From CAYRHS01 sp964424125 (GTDB lineage: Bacteria; Actinomycetota; Acidimicrobiia; IMCC26256; JAOSJL01), in NCBI GenBank assembly GCA_964424125.1, contig CAYRHS010000017.1, forward strand, positions 1-28,551: 28,551 nt of DNA. The letters run 5' to 3'. Position 1 is the stretch's first letter, and each line of letters starts with the position of its first letter. The notes beneath the pieces were generated by a model. The model was not told the DNA's origin. It made no database searches and saw only the letters and a program-made list of their open reading frames with translations. A program made the translations under genes and the position numbers. Positions 1 through 7,107 of this stretch are shown one piece after another.

Positions 1-408
1 CTCCGGTTCGCGACCCGAGCCGCCGGGCGACCCTCGATCGCCGTGGACGAGGCGATCGAGCGCGTGGGGATCACCGACGTCGCCGACGTGCTGCACGCCC
101 GACTCTCGGCCGGGCAACGCCGCCGGTTGTCGCTCGCCGTGGCGCTCGCGCGCGACCCCCGTCTGCTGCTCCTCGACGAGCCCCACGCCGGTCTCGATCC
201 CGACGGCCGGGCACTCGTCGACCAGATCGTCCGCGGGGCCGCCGCGGACGGCCGTGCGGTCGTGCTCGCCTCCCACGAGGTGGAACGGGCGCGCGCGCTC
301 GTGGACCGCGAGGTCCGGGTCGTCGGCGGTCGCACCTTCGACGCTTCGGGCGCGCGCGAGCCCGCGGCTTCGCCCGATGCACCGGCACGTTCCGGGAGCC
401 CGTCGTGA
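1..408 (+). CDS. ccmA: Heme exporter ATP-binding protein CcmA (3' part, 5' end outside window)
   Basis: This is the C-terminal part of an ABC ATPase. The frame is open from base 1, so the start and the Walker A loop lie upstream of the window; a GTG at 43 is internal. Visible motifs in order are the ABC signature LSAGQRRRLSLA, Walker B with the D-loop (LLLLDEPHAGLD) and the H-loop histidine in VLASHE. The opening residues LRF followed by IDEA-like sequence resemble the helical region of CcmA. In System I cytochrome c maturation, CcmA powers the CcmABCD complex that releases heme-loaded CcmE from CcmC. The stop overlaps the GTG start of ccmB by four bases (GTGA). The motifs alone fit many ABC ATPases; the CcmA assignment rests on the ccmBCDEFGHI genes that follow directly. 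Confidence 0.9.
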   Translation, partial: LRFATRAAGRPSIAVDEAIERVGITDVADVLHARLSAGQRRRLSLAVALARDPRLLLLDEPHAGLDPDGRALVDQIVRGAAADGRAVVLASHEVERARALVDREVRVVGGRTFDASGAREPAASPDAPARSGSPS

Positions 409-1079
409 GCCTGTTGCGCGACGTCTGGCTGGTCGCGGGCAAGGACCTGCGCATCGAGGCCCGTTCCCGTGTGACGCTCCACCAGGTCCTGCCGTTCGGC
501 GCGGTCGTCCTGCTGCTCTTCGCGTTCGCCCTCGATCCCGATCGAGGGCTCCTCCCGCGTGTGGCACCGGGCTTGTTCTGGGTCGCGGTCCTGCTCGCGG
601 CCATCCTCGCCGTGTCCCGCGCGTTCGCGATCGAGTCGGAGCACGGCGCCCGGGACGGCCTCCGGCTCTCGGGCCTCGACGGCCCCTCGGTGTTCCTCGG
701 CAAGGGACTGGCGATCGCGATCGAGCTCGCGCTGCTCGAGCTCGTGCTCGGGGCCGGGGTGGTGGTCTTCTACGACCTCGCGCTGCGGGGGATCGGTGTC
801 CTCGCCGTGGCGGCGCTGGCCGCGACCCTGGGGATCGCGGCCACCGGTACGCTCTTCGGCGTGCTCGCCGCGGGGCTGCGGACGCGCGAGACGCTCGTGC
901 CGCTGTTGCTCCTCCCGGTGGTCGCTCCTGTCATGCTCGGCGCCACCCGCGCCTTCGAGGCCGGGCTCGACGGGACGCCCTCCGAGGCGTGGCCGTGGGT
1001 GCAGCTCCTGGCGCTGTTCGCGGTGCTGTACACCTCGCTCGGCGTGCTCGCGTTCGGATCGCTCCTGGAGGATGCATGA
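405..1079 (+). CDS. ccmB: Heme exporter membrane protein CcmB
   Basis: This 224-residue integral membrane protein has about six hydrophobic segments and the usual CcmB length (about 220). The N-terminus LLRDVWLVAGKDLRIEARSR, with an amphipathic stretch before the first membrane segment, is typical of the family. An FAIESEHG-type cytoplasmic loop, also typical, follows the second segment and probably contacts the ATPase. CcmB is the membrane partner of CcmA and belongs to the CcmABCD complex in the cytoplasmic membrane. The GTG start overlaps the ccmA stop, and the TGA stop overlaps the ATG of ccmC (ATGA at 1076-1079), so translation is probably coupled on both sides. Confidence 0.92.
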   Translation: MSLLRDVWLVAGKDLRIEARSRVTLHQVLPFGAVVLLLFAFALDPDRGLLPRVAPGLFWVAVLLAAILAVSRAFAIESEHGARDGLRLSGLDGPSVFLGKGLAIAIELALLELVLGAGVVVFYDLALRGIGVLAVAALAATLGIAATGTLFGVLAAGLRTRETLVPLLLLPVVAPVMLGATRAFEAGLDGTPSEAWPWVQLLALFAVLYTSLGVLAFGSLLEDA

Positions 1080-1858
1080 TCAGGCTCGCCCGGCCGGCGG
1101 TGAACGCCCTCGGGATCGCCGTGCTCCTGGCGATGTTCGTGCTGGGCGTGCTCGCGTTGGGCGTCGCGCCGCCCGACGCGGTCCAGGGCGACGCGCAGCG
1201 GCTGATGTACCTCCACGTCCCCAGCGCGTGGCTCGCCTACCTGGCCTTCTTCGTGACCGCGACGGCGTCGGCGCTGTGGCTCTGGCCCCGCACCCGCTCG
1301 GAGACCTGGGATCTCCTCGCGGGTTCCTCGGCGGAGATCGGGGTGGTCTTCACCGGCCTGACGCTGGTCCTGGGCTCGCTGTGGGGCCGCCCGGTCTGGG
1401 GCGTGTGGTGGGTGTGGGACGCGCGCCTCGTGACGACCGCGGTGCTCTTCTTCCTCTACCTCGGGTACCTCGCGTTGCGTCGGGTCCCGGCCGACCCGGA
1501 GGTGCGAGCCCGCCGCGCGGCCGTGGCGGCGCTGATCGCGTTCGTCGACGTGCCGATCGTCCACTTCTCGGTGAACTGGTGGCGCACCCTCCACCAGGAG
1601 GCAACGGTGTTCAATCCCGAGCTCGACGCCAAGATCTCGGGGACCATGGCCTGGACGCTCGCCTGGGCTGTCGTCGCCTTCACCCTGCTCTACGGGTACC
1701 TGCTCGCGCGTCGCCTCCAGCTCGCCGGGCTCGAGGAGGGTCTCGAGGAGCGCGAGCTCGAAGCGGCCATCTCCGAGCGCGTGCGCGCGGGCATGTCCGG
1801 CTCCTCGTCGTCGGGGAGCCCGAGCCCCGCGACGGTGACATCGGGAGAGGCCGGATGA
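1076..1858 (+). CDS. ccmC: Heme handling protein CcmC
   Basis: This 260-residue membrane protein carries the tryptophan-rich WWD signature (W103, W108, W111, W112, W114, D115) between two candidate heme-ligand histidines, H47 (in LHVPSAW) and H163 (in VHFSVNWW). CcmC loads heme onto CcmE on the outer face of the cytoplasmic membrane. I chose the ATG at 1076 because it overlaps the ccmB stop by four bases and gives the family length. An open frame extends far upstream to 254, but that part is only the shadow of ccmA/ccmB. The last ~40 residues form a charged, Ser/Pro/Gly-rich cytoplasmic tail, longer than in many homologues. The stop overlaps the small ccmD gene (ATGA at 1855-1858). Confidence 0.95.
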   Translation: MIRLARPAVNALGIAVLLAMFVLGVLALGVAPPDAVQGDAQRLMYLHVPSAWLAYLAFFVTATASALWLWPRTRSETWDLLAGSSAEIGVVFTGLTLVLGSLWGRPVWGVWWVWDARLVTTAVLFFLYLGYLALRRVPADPEVRARRAAVAALIAFVDVPIVHFSVNWWRTLHQEATVFNPELDAKISGTMAWTLAWAVVAFTLLYGYLLARRLQLAGLEEGLEERELEAAISERVRAGMSGSSSSGSPSPATVTSGEAG

Positions 1859-1992
1859 GCGACGCCGGGTACGTCATCGCGGGGTTCGTCCTGACCGTCG
1901 TCGTCCTCGTGGCGTACGTCGTGTGGTTGGCCGTCCGGTTCCGGCGCGCCGAGCGCAGTCTCTCTCCCGAGGAGCTCGAGCGGTGGCGGTGA
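1855..1992 (+). CDS. ccmD: CcmD-like small membrane protein
   Basis: This 45-residue protein has one membrane segment at about residues 6-28 (VIAGFVLTVVVLVAYVVWLA), followed by a basic stretch (RFRRAERS) and an acidic tail. Size, single-span topology and position between ccmC and ccmE match CcmD, which in System I is needed to release heme-loaded CcmE from CcmC. Sequence conservation in CcmD is low, so the assignment rests mainly on context. The ATG overlaps the ccmC stop by four bases, and the TGA overlaps the beginning of ccmE. Confidence 0.8.
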   Translation: MSDAGYVIAGFVLTVVVLVAYVVWLAVRFRRAERSLSPEELERWR

Positions 1993-2417
1993 GCGAGGCC
2001 CGCAAGCCGGCGCGTACGCAGCGCCGCAAGGTGCTCCCGGTCGTGGCGGGGGTGGCCTGCGTCGGGGCGGTGGCCTTCCTGCTGCTCGGCGGGCTGCGGA
2101 GCAACATCGTGTACTTCCGGACCGTGAGCGAGGCCGTCAGCGAGCACGACTCGGGGCGCGTGCGTCTCGCGGGCGAGGTCGTGATCGGCAGCGTCGAGGA
2201 GACTCCCGACGGCGTCCGCTTCGAGGTGACCGACGGCAAGGAGACGGTGCCCGTGGTCCACACCGGCGATCCGCCCGAGCTGTTCGCCGAGGAGGCCCCG
2301 GTGGTGACCGAGGGCACCTGGGACGAGGACTTCGGGACGTTCCGGTCCGATCGGATCCTCATCCGCCACGGCAACGAGTACTCGCCGCCCGACGTCGACC
2401 AGGACGAGGGCGGATGA
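1983..2417 (+). CDS. ccmE: Periplasm-facing heme chaperone CcmE
   Basis: This 144-residue protein has an N-terminal basic stretch, one membrane anchor (about residues 17-37) and an OB-fold soluble domain on the outer face. The heme-attachment motif is visible near the C-terminus as RHGNEY, with the covalent-heme histidine at about H129 and the conserved tyrosine four residues later (Y133). This is the classical His form rather than the Cys variant. CcmE takes heme from CcmC and passes it to CcmF. Two in-frame GTG codons compete as start, 1983 and 1989. The 1983 codon lies 8 bases after GAGGAG (1969-1974); the 1989 codon gives the GTGA overlap seen elsewhere in the operon. I use 1983, but 1989 is nearly as likely. 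Confidence 0.93.
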   Translation: MAVSEARKPARTQRRKVLPVVAGVACVGAVAFLLLGGLRSNIVYFRTVSEAVSEHDSGRVRLAGEVVIGSVEETPDGVRFEVTDGKETVPVVHTGDPPELFAEEAPVVTEGTWDEDFGTFRSDRILIRHGNEYSPPDVDQDEGG

Positions 2418-2446
2418 CCTCGGCGCGGCCCGGGATCGACGCGTGA
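2414..2446 (+). CDS. Possible 10-codon coupling minigene between ccmE and ccmF
   Basis: An ATG at 2414 opens a 10-codon frame, MTSARPGIDA, ending with TGA at 2444-2446. Its ATG overlaps the ccmE stop (ATGA) and its stop overlaps the GTG start of ccmF (GTGA). GAGG lies four bases before the ATG. Every other junction in this operon is a short stop/start overlap, so this tiny frame would keep the chain of translational re-initiation unbroken across the only gap. It could be a chance frame; the peptide itself has no recognisable function. Confidence 0.35.
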   Translation: MTSARPGIDA

Positions 2447-4494
2447 AGGCCGCGCTCGGCTACGGCGCGCTGGTCTGGGGCGCGGCGGCGTGCGTGCTCG
2501 GCATCACCGCACTCGGGCTCGGTCTCCGGCGCCACGACGATCGTCTGCTCGAGCTCGGACGCCGGTTCGTGTTCGCGGTGTTCCTGGCCGCGATCGCGGC
2601 CACGCTCGTGATGGAGTGGGCGCTCCTCAGCCACGACTTCTCCCTCCAGTACGTGGCCGAGAACAACGCGCGCTCCACGCCGCTGCTCTACACGATCTCG
2701 GGGCTGTGGGCCTCGCTCGAGGGTTCGATCCTGCTCTGGGTGCTCATCCTCGGCGGCTACCTCGCGCTCATGGCGCACAAGTTCCGCAGCCGGGCGAGTG
2801 ACCCGATGGTCGCCTGGGCGACGATCGTCGGCCTCGTGGTCGCCACGTTCTTCTTCATCCTCGTGCTCGGTCCGGCGAACCCGTTCCAGCTCGTGTCCGG
2901 CACGGTGCCCGTCGACGGACTGGGCCCGAACCCGATCCTCCAGAACCACCCGCTCATGGCCATCCACCCGCCCATGCTCTACCTGGGCTACGTGGGGTTC
3001 ACCGTTCCGTTCGCGTTCGCCATCGCCGCCCTGATCACGGGCCGCCTCGGGGAGGGCTGGCTCGTCGAGACCCGGCGCTCGGCCGTGCTCGCGTGGGGGT
3101 TCCTCACCGCCGGGATCGTGCTCGGTGGGTGGTGGAGCTACGAGGTCCTGGGTTGGGGCGGGTACTGGGCGTGGGACCCGGTCGAGAACGCGTCGCTTCT
3201 GCCCTGGCTCACCGGCACCGCGTACCTGCACTCGGTGATGGTCCAGGAGCGGCGCGGGATGCTGCGGGTCTGGAACCTCTCCTTGCTCGTCGCCACCTTC
3301 TCCCTCACGATCCTCGGGACCTTCCTCACCCGCTCGGGCGTGATCAACAGCGTCCACTCGTTCAGTCAGTCGGCGATCGGCCCGATGCTCCTGGGCTTCC
3401 TGGGGTTCGTCTCGGTCGTCTCGATCGGGCTCATCGCCTGGCGCGGCGATCTGCTGCGCTCACCGGGGCGCATCGACTCCGTGGTGTCACGCGAGGCCGC
3501 CTTCCTCGCCAACAACCTGGTGTTCGCCGCGTTCGCGTTCGTCGTCCTGCTCGGGACCGTGTTCCCGCTGCTCGCGGAGGCCTTCCAGGATCGCCAGCTC
3601 TCGATCGGTGAGCCGTACTTCAACCGGATGACCGTGCCCCTCGGGATCGGGCTGTTGTTCCTGATGGCCGCCGCGCCCGCGCTGCCGTGGCGTGCCGCCT
3701 CGGGCGAGGTGCTGCGAAAACGGCTCGCCGTCCCCGCCTGGATCGGTGGCGCCGCGATGGTCGTCGCGGTCGCCATCGGCGCGCGCGGTCTTGCGCAGGT
3801 CCTGACCTTCGGGCTCGCCGCGTTCGCACTGGCGGGCATCGTCCGTTCCTTCGCGGTCGCGGTGGCCGGCCGCCGCCGAGCGAGGGGCGAGCACGTGGGG
3901 CGTGCGCTGGTGCGCACGGTGGGCGGAGATCCGCGCCGCTACGGCGGCCTGCTGGTGCACGTCGGGGTCATCCTCGTGGCGACGGCGATCGCGGTCGGCG
4001 CGCACTACTCGACCGACCGCGAGGTTCGCCTGGCCGAGGGCGATTCGGCCACGGTCGCAGGCGTGACCGTGACCTACCTCGGCATCGACACCGAGGTGAC
4101 GAACCAGAAGACGACCGCCACCGCCCAGGTGCGCGTCGAGCAGGGCGGCGACGACCTCGGCACGTACGGGCCCGCGATCTCGACGTTCCCCAACAGCACC
4201 CAGGCGATCGGAACGCCGTCGGTGCACACCGGCCCGTTGCGCGACGTCTACCTCACGCTCGTGTCGTCACCGAACGAGGAAGGCCGCGTCACCATCGGCG
4301 TCGCCGTGAACCCGATGGTGCTGTGGCTGTGGATCGGCGGAGGGGTGATGTTCCTCGGGGCGCTGGTGGCCGTGGGGCCGAGCGCCGGGCGGGGTCTCGC
4401 GCGCCTGCGCCGAGTGCGCGCGGCGACGGACCCTGCTTCGGCCTCCGGCAACGGGGACCGGGAGGAGGCTGAGGTCGACGAGGTGCGGGTGTGA
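2443..4494 (+). CDS. ccmF: Cytochrome c heme lyase subunit CcmF
   Basis: This 683-residue protein has many membrane spans, the usual CcmF/CycK size. The WWD heme-handling motif is at about residues 229-245, beginning GGWWSYEVLGWGGYW and followed by AWDPVEN. Histidines in positions typical of CcmF are H175 (in IHPPM), H263 (in YLHS), H305 (in NSVHSF) and H506 (in LLVHVG). CcmF receives heme from CcmE and, with CcmH/CcmI, ligates it to apocytochrome c on the outer face of the membrane. The GTG at 2443 begins 25 bases after the ccmE stop and has only a weak ribosome-binding sequence, so initiation may depend on coupling. The stop overlaps the next gene by four bases. Confidence 0.95.
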   Translation: MKAALGYGALVWGAAACVLGITALGLGLRRHDDRLLELGRRFVFAVFLAAIAATLVMEWALLSHDFSLQYVAENNARSTPLLYTISGLWASLEGSILLWVLILGGYLALMAHKFRSRASDPMVAWATIVGLVVATFFFILVLGPANPFQLVSGTVPVDGLGPNPILQNHPLMAIHPPMLYLGYVGFTVPFAFAIAALITGRLGEGWLVETRRSAVLAWGFLTAGIVLGGWWSYEVLGWGGYWAWDPVENASLLPWLTGTAYLHSVMVQERRGMLRVWNLSLLVATFSLTILGTFLTRSGVINSVHSFSQSAIGPMLLGFLGFVSVVSIGLIAWRGDLLRSPGRIDSVVSREAAFLANNLVFAAFAFVVLLGTVFPLLAEAFQDRQLSIGEPYFNRMTVPLGIGLLFLMAAAPALPWRAASGEVLRKRLAVPAWIGGAAMVVAVAIGARGLAQVLTFGLAAFALAGIVRSFAVAVAGRRRARGEHVGRALVRTVGGDPRRYGGLLVHVGVILVATAIAVGAHYSTDREVRLAEGDSATVAGVTVTYLGIDTEVTNQKTTATAQVRVEQGGDDLGTYGPAISTFPNSTQAIGTPSVHTGPLRDVYLTLVSSPNEEGRVTIGVAVNPMVLWLWIGGGVMFLGALVAVGPSAGRGLARLRRVRAATDPASASGNGDREEAEVDEVRV

Positions 4495-5078
4495 CCACCA
4501 CCACCGAGCCCACCGGTCCGCCAGCCGGTGTGCCGCGCCGTCGCCGGCACGCGGCCCGCTGGATCGCGATCACGGTCGGTGTCGTGGTGATCGGCTTCGG
4601 GATCGTGCTCGCGACGCAGGTGAACTCCTCGCCCACGTACGAGGGCGGCCCGGTCCTGGGTCAGCCCGCTCCCGACTTCGACCTCCCGACTCTCGAGGGT
4701 GCCCGCGTCGACAACGCGTCGCTCGCGGGCAAGGCCGTGATCGTGAACTTCTGGAACTCGTGGTGCATCCCCTGTCGCGCGGAGCATCCGGCGCTGGCGG
4801 AGTTCTTCGATCGGCACCGGGACGACCCCGACTTCGCGATGGTGGGGATCGTCCGCGACGACACCGACGAAGCCGCGCGCGCGTGGGTCGAGGACCAGGG
4901 CGTCGACTGGACCGTCGCGCTCGACCCGGGTGACCGGGCCGCGCTCGATTTCGCGACCACCGGGCAGCCGGAGACGTACGCGATCTCGCCCGATGGAGTC
5001 GTGGTCGGCAAACAGCTCAGCGAGGTCAGCGTCGACAACCTCGAAGAGCTCCTCACGCGCGCGAGGCAGGGATCGTGA
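4491..5078 (+). CDS. ccmG: Membrane-anchored thioredoxin of the TlpA/CcmG (DsbE) type
   Basis: This 195-residue protein has an N-terminal membrane anchor at about residues 22-44 and a thioredoxin-fold domain facing outward. The redox motif WCIPC (C92 and C95) follows NFWNS, and the family cis-Pro region is near QPET (TTGQPETYAIS). It contains AEHPALAEF after the active site, as in ResA/TlpA/CcmG proteins. In System I, CcmG keeps the CxxCH cysteines of apocytochrome c reduced, with CcmH as partner. Its place between ccmF and ccmH, with four-base overlaps at both ends (GTGA), supports this role. I cannot distinguish CcmG from ResA/TlpA by sequence alone. Confidence 0.92.
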   Translation: MTTTTEPTGPPAGVPRRRRHAARWIAITVGVVVIGFGIVLATQVNSSPTYEGGPVLGQPAPDFDLPTLEGARVDNASLAGKAVIVNFWNSWCIPCRAEHPALAEFFDRHRDDPDFAMVGIVRDDTDEAARAWVEDQGVDWTVALDPGDRAALDFATTGQPETYAISPDGVVVGKQLSEVSVDNLEELLTRARQGS

Positions 5079-5575
5079 CGCGCGCGTTCGCCCGCCGCTG
5101 GCTCCCGTGGATCGTGCTCGGCGTGCTCGTCGTCGTGGTGCTCGTCCTCGCCGCCCGCACCGGGTCCGCGGGCGACGGCTCCACCGAGGCGCGCGTCGAG
5201 CGGCTGACGTCGGAGCTGCGCTGTCCCACCTGTCAGGGGCTCTCGGTGGCGGACAGCCCGTCCTCGACGTCGCGAGCCATCACCGACGACGTCCGCAGCC
5301 GGGTCGAAGCCGGCGAAACCGACGAGGAGATCCGCCAGGCCTACGTCGAGACCTGGGGGGAGTGGATCCTGCTCCGACCCGAGGGCTCGGGGCTCGGGGT
5401 CCTCGTCTGGGCGCTCCCGGTGATCGTGGTGGTCGTCGGCGGCGCCGGCCTCGCCTTCGCGTTCAGCCGCTGGCGCCGCCAACCCAGGCTCGAGGCGACC
5501 ACCGAGGACCGGGCTCTGGTCGCCGAGGCACGCGCGCGCCTGGACGGCACCCCGCCCTCGGATGGTGAACGGTGA
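5075..5575 (+). CDS. ccmH: Cytochrome c maturation thiol oxidoreductase CcmH
   Basis: This 166-residue protein has an N-terminal membrane segment (about residues 9-27), a small outward helical domain with the hallmark LRCPTCQ motif (C50, C53) followed by GLSVADS, and a second membrane segment (about residues 108-130). This is the two-span CcmH/CcmL layout. CcmH works with CcmG to reduce apocytochrome c thiols and with CcmF in heme ligation. The RQAYVETWGEWILLRP region is also typical of the family. The GTG start overlaps the ccmG stop and the TGA overlaps ccmI (GTGA at 5572-5575). Confidence 0.94.
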   Translation: MTRAFARRWLPWIVLGVLVVVVLVLAARTGSAGDGSTEARVERLTSELRCPTCQGLSVADSPSSTSRAITDDVRSRVEAGETDEEIRQAYVETWGEWILLRPEGSGLGVLVWALPVIVVVVGGAGLAFAFSRWRRQPRLEATTEDRALVAEARARLDGTPPSDGER

Positions 5576-6438
5576 ACAGGCCGTCGCGCTCAGGCGTTTT
5601 GGCGCCGCAAACGGGGAACGATCCCTCGCTGGTGACGACGAGAAGCCCGGAAGAGCAGGAGCTGCTGGCGGAGCGCGACTTCTTGCTGCGATCCCTCGAC
5701 GACCTCGAGCGCGAACGCGCCGACGGTGACATCGACACCGAGACCTACGAGCGCCTGCGCGACGATTACACGGCCCGAGCGGCCGCGGTCCTCCGAGCTC
5801 TCCGCCGCGGCGACGCCCGGACCGCCACCGTGGCCGGCGGCGGCAAGCGACGAGTCCGGGTGGGGCGCCTCGTCGCGATCGGAGCGGCCGTCGTCGTCTT
5901 CGCCGTGGTCGCCGGGGTCCTCCTGGCCCGCGCGGTGGGCGAAAGGGTCCCCGGTGGCACCGCGACGGGCAATCAGCAGCTCGCCGACACCGAGGCCGCC
6001 CCGTCGACGGCGCCCCAGCCGAGCGAGCTCGAGGCCGCGGTGGACGCGAACCCCGCCGACCCGACGGCGCACCTCGAGCTGGCCCGGTTCCTGGCACCCA
6101 CCGACCCCGCCCGCGCGCTGAAGGAATACGACGAGGTCGTGTCGCTCGACCCGACCAACGTCGAGGCCCACGCGTACGGTGGATGGATCGTGTACCTGGC
6201 CGGGCTGCCCGACGAGGCGCTGACGCGCCTCGACCGTGCGATCGCGATCGACCCCGACTTCGCCGACGCGCACTTCTTCCGCGGCATGGTGCTCTACCGG
6301 GGCGTCGGCGACGCGGGGGGAGCGGTGGCGGAGTTCGACCGCTACCTCGAGCTCGCGCCCGATGGCGCCTCCGTCGACCAGGTGCGCCAGGTGCGAGACC
6401 AGGCCGCTGAGACCGCGAACCAAGGGAGCACTCCGTGA
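5572..6438 (+). CDS. ccmI: TPR protein of cytochrome c biogenesis, CcmI-like
   Basis: This 288-residue protein begins with a soluble, charged helical segment (about residues 24-80, likely coiled coil, with ERDFLLRSLDDLERER typical of the family). One membrane span follows at about 97-122, then an outward domain with tetratricopeptide repeats (about 155-280, including LARFL, AYGGWIVYLAG and AHFFRGMVLYRG units). CcmI chaperones apocytochrome c to the CcmF/H ligase through its TPR domain. In many bacteria CcmI is longer or fused to CcmH; here the two are separate genes overlapping by four bases. The start codon is GTG. The first ~23 residues are not obviously conserved and a later start is possible. 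Confidence 0.85.
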   Translation: MNRPSRSGVLAPQTGNDPSLVTTRSPEEQELLAERDFLLRSLDDLERERADGDIDTETYERLRDDYTARAAAVLRALRRGDARTATVAGGGKRRVRVGRLVAIGAAVVVFAVVAGVLLARAVGERVPGGTATGNQQLADTEAAPSTAPQPSELEAAVDANPADPTAHLELARFLAPTDPARALKEYDEVVSLDPTNVEAHAYGGWIVYLAGLPDEALTRLDRAIAIDPDFADAHFFRGMVLYRGVGDAGGAVAEFDRYLELAPDGASVDQVRQVRDQAAETANQGSTP

Positions 6439-6911
6439 CACAGCCACCGGCGAAGCAGATCGACGAGTCTAAGCGCTACCGGGCGACCATCGACTCGAAC
6501 AGGGGCACGATCGTGCTCGACCTCGATCCGCAGCTCGCCCCGAACACGGTCAACAACTTCGTGGCGCTCGCGCGCGACGGCTTCTACGACGGGCTCACCT
6601 TTCACCGGGTCGTGCCCGACTTCGTGATCCAGGGTGGTTGTCCGGAGGGCACCGGGACCGGTGGTCCCGGCTACCGGTTCGCCGACGAGCCCGTGCAGGG
6701 CGAGTACACCCTCGGCGCGGTGGCGATGGCGAACGCCGGTCCCGACACGAACGGTTCGCAGTTCTTCGTGTGCATCGACGACTGCACCCGCAAGCTCACG
6801 AAGGACTACAACCTCTTCGGCTACACGGTCGAGGGCATCGACGTGGCCCAGTCGATCGAGCCCGGCGACGTCATGCGCTCGGTGGCCATCCAGGAGCTCC
6901 CCTCCGGCTGA
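6435..6911 (+). CDS. Cyclophilin-type peptidyl-prolyl cis-trans isomerase
   Basis: This 158-residue protein spans a single cyclophilin domain. The family core is clear: NTVNNFVALARDGFYDGLTF followed by HRVVPDFVIQGG, then the AMANAGPDTNGSQFF block that lines the active site. It isomerises X-Pro bonds. There is no signal peptide or membrane segment, so it should be cytoplasmic, unlike most of the Ccm machinery upstream. It is probably the last gene of the ccm operon: its GTG start overlaps the ccmI stop by four bases and about 200 bases of non-coding DNA follow. Whether it has a role in cytochrome maturation or simply shares the transcript cannot be told from sequence. Confidence 0.95.
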   Translation: MTQPPAKQIDESKRYRATIDSNRGTIVLDLDPQLAPNTVNNFVALARDGFYDGLTFHRVVPDFVIQGGCPEGTGTGGPGYRFADEPVQGEYTLGAVAMANAGPDTNGSQFFVCIDDCTRKLTKDYNLFGYTVEGIDVAQSIEPGDVMRSVAIQELPSG

Positions 6912-6953
6912 GGGTGCGAGGGGAGCGATGTCGCCCACCTCGCCGTTTTCGCG

Positions 6954-6967
6954 GCCACTCGAGTGGC
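6954..6967. repeat. 14-base perfect palindrome after the ccm operon
   Basis: GCCACTCGAGTGGC is perfectly self-complementary. It lies 42 bases after the stop of the cyclophilin gene, in an otherwise featureless gap. It may form part of a terminator structure, since a second copy of the TGGCC arm occurs at 6976-6980, but no T-run follows, so termination is uncertain. A protein-binding site is the alternative. Confidence 0.4.
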
Positions 6968-7010
6968 TGTCCGACTGGCCGCTGCGCCGCGCCCCGGAAG
7001 GCAACCTCGT

Positions 7011-7039
7011 TTGACCGATTTGCCCAATCTGGGCATACT
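7011..7039 (+). promoter_or_regulatory. Sigma-70-type promoter with operator-like palindrome
   Basis: The -35 box TTGACC (7011-7016) and the -10 box CATACT (7034-7039) are separated by exactly 17 bases. Within the spacer and running into the -10 box is an inverted repeat, TGCCCA-ATC-TGGGCA (7021-7035). The promoter should start transcription near 7046, about 60 bases before the GTG at 7108, and could also serve aconitase. The dyad sits where a repressor or MerR-type regulator would act. Confidence 0.6.
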
Positions 7040-7107
7040 GGTGGGGAGCACCGGCCTGCCGGCGTCCGGCCCGGGCGCGGGCACCGCCGGGCACGGAGGG
7101 TGAGCGC

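Noticed and set aside
254..1075. A long N-terminal extension of ccmC
   Set aside because: The extension reads ccmA and ccmB out of frame and is Arg/Ala/Gly-rich; the ATG at 1076 gives a normal CcmC with a four-base overlap.
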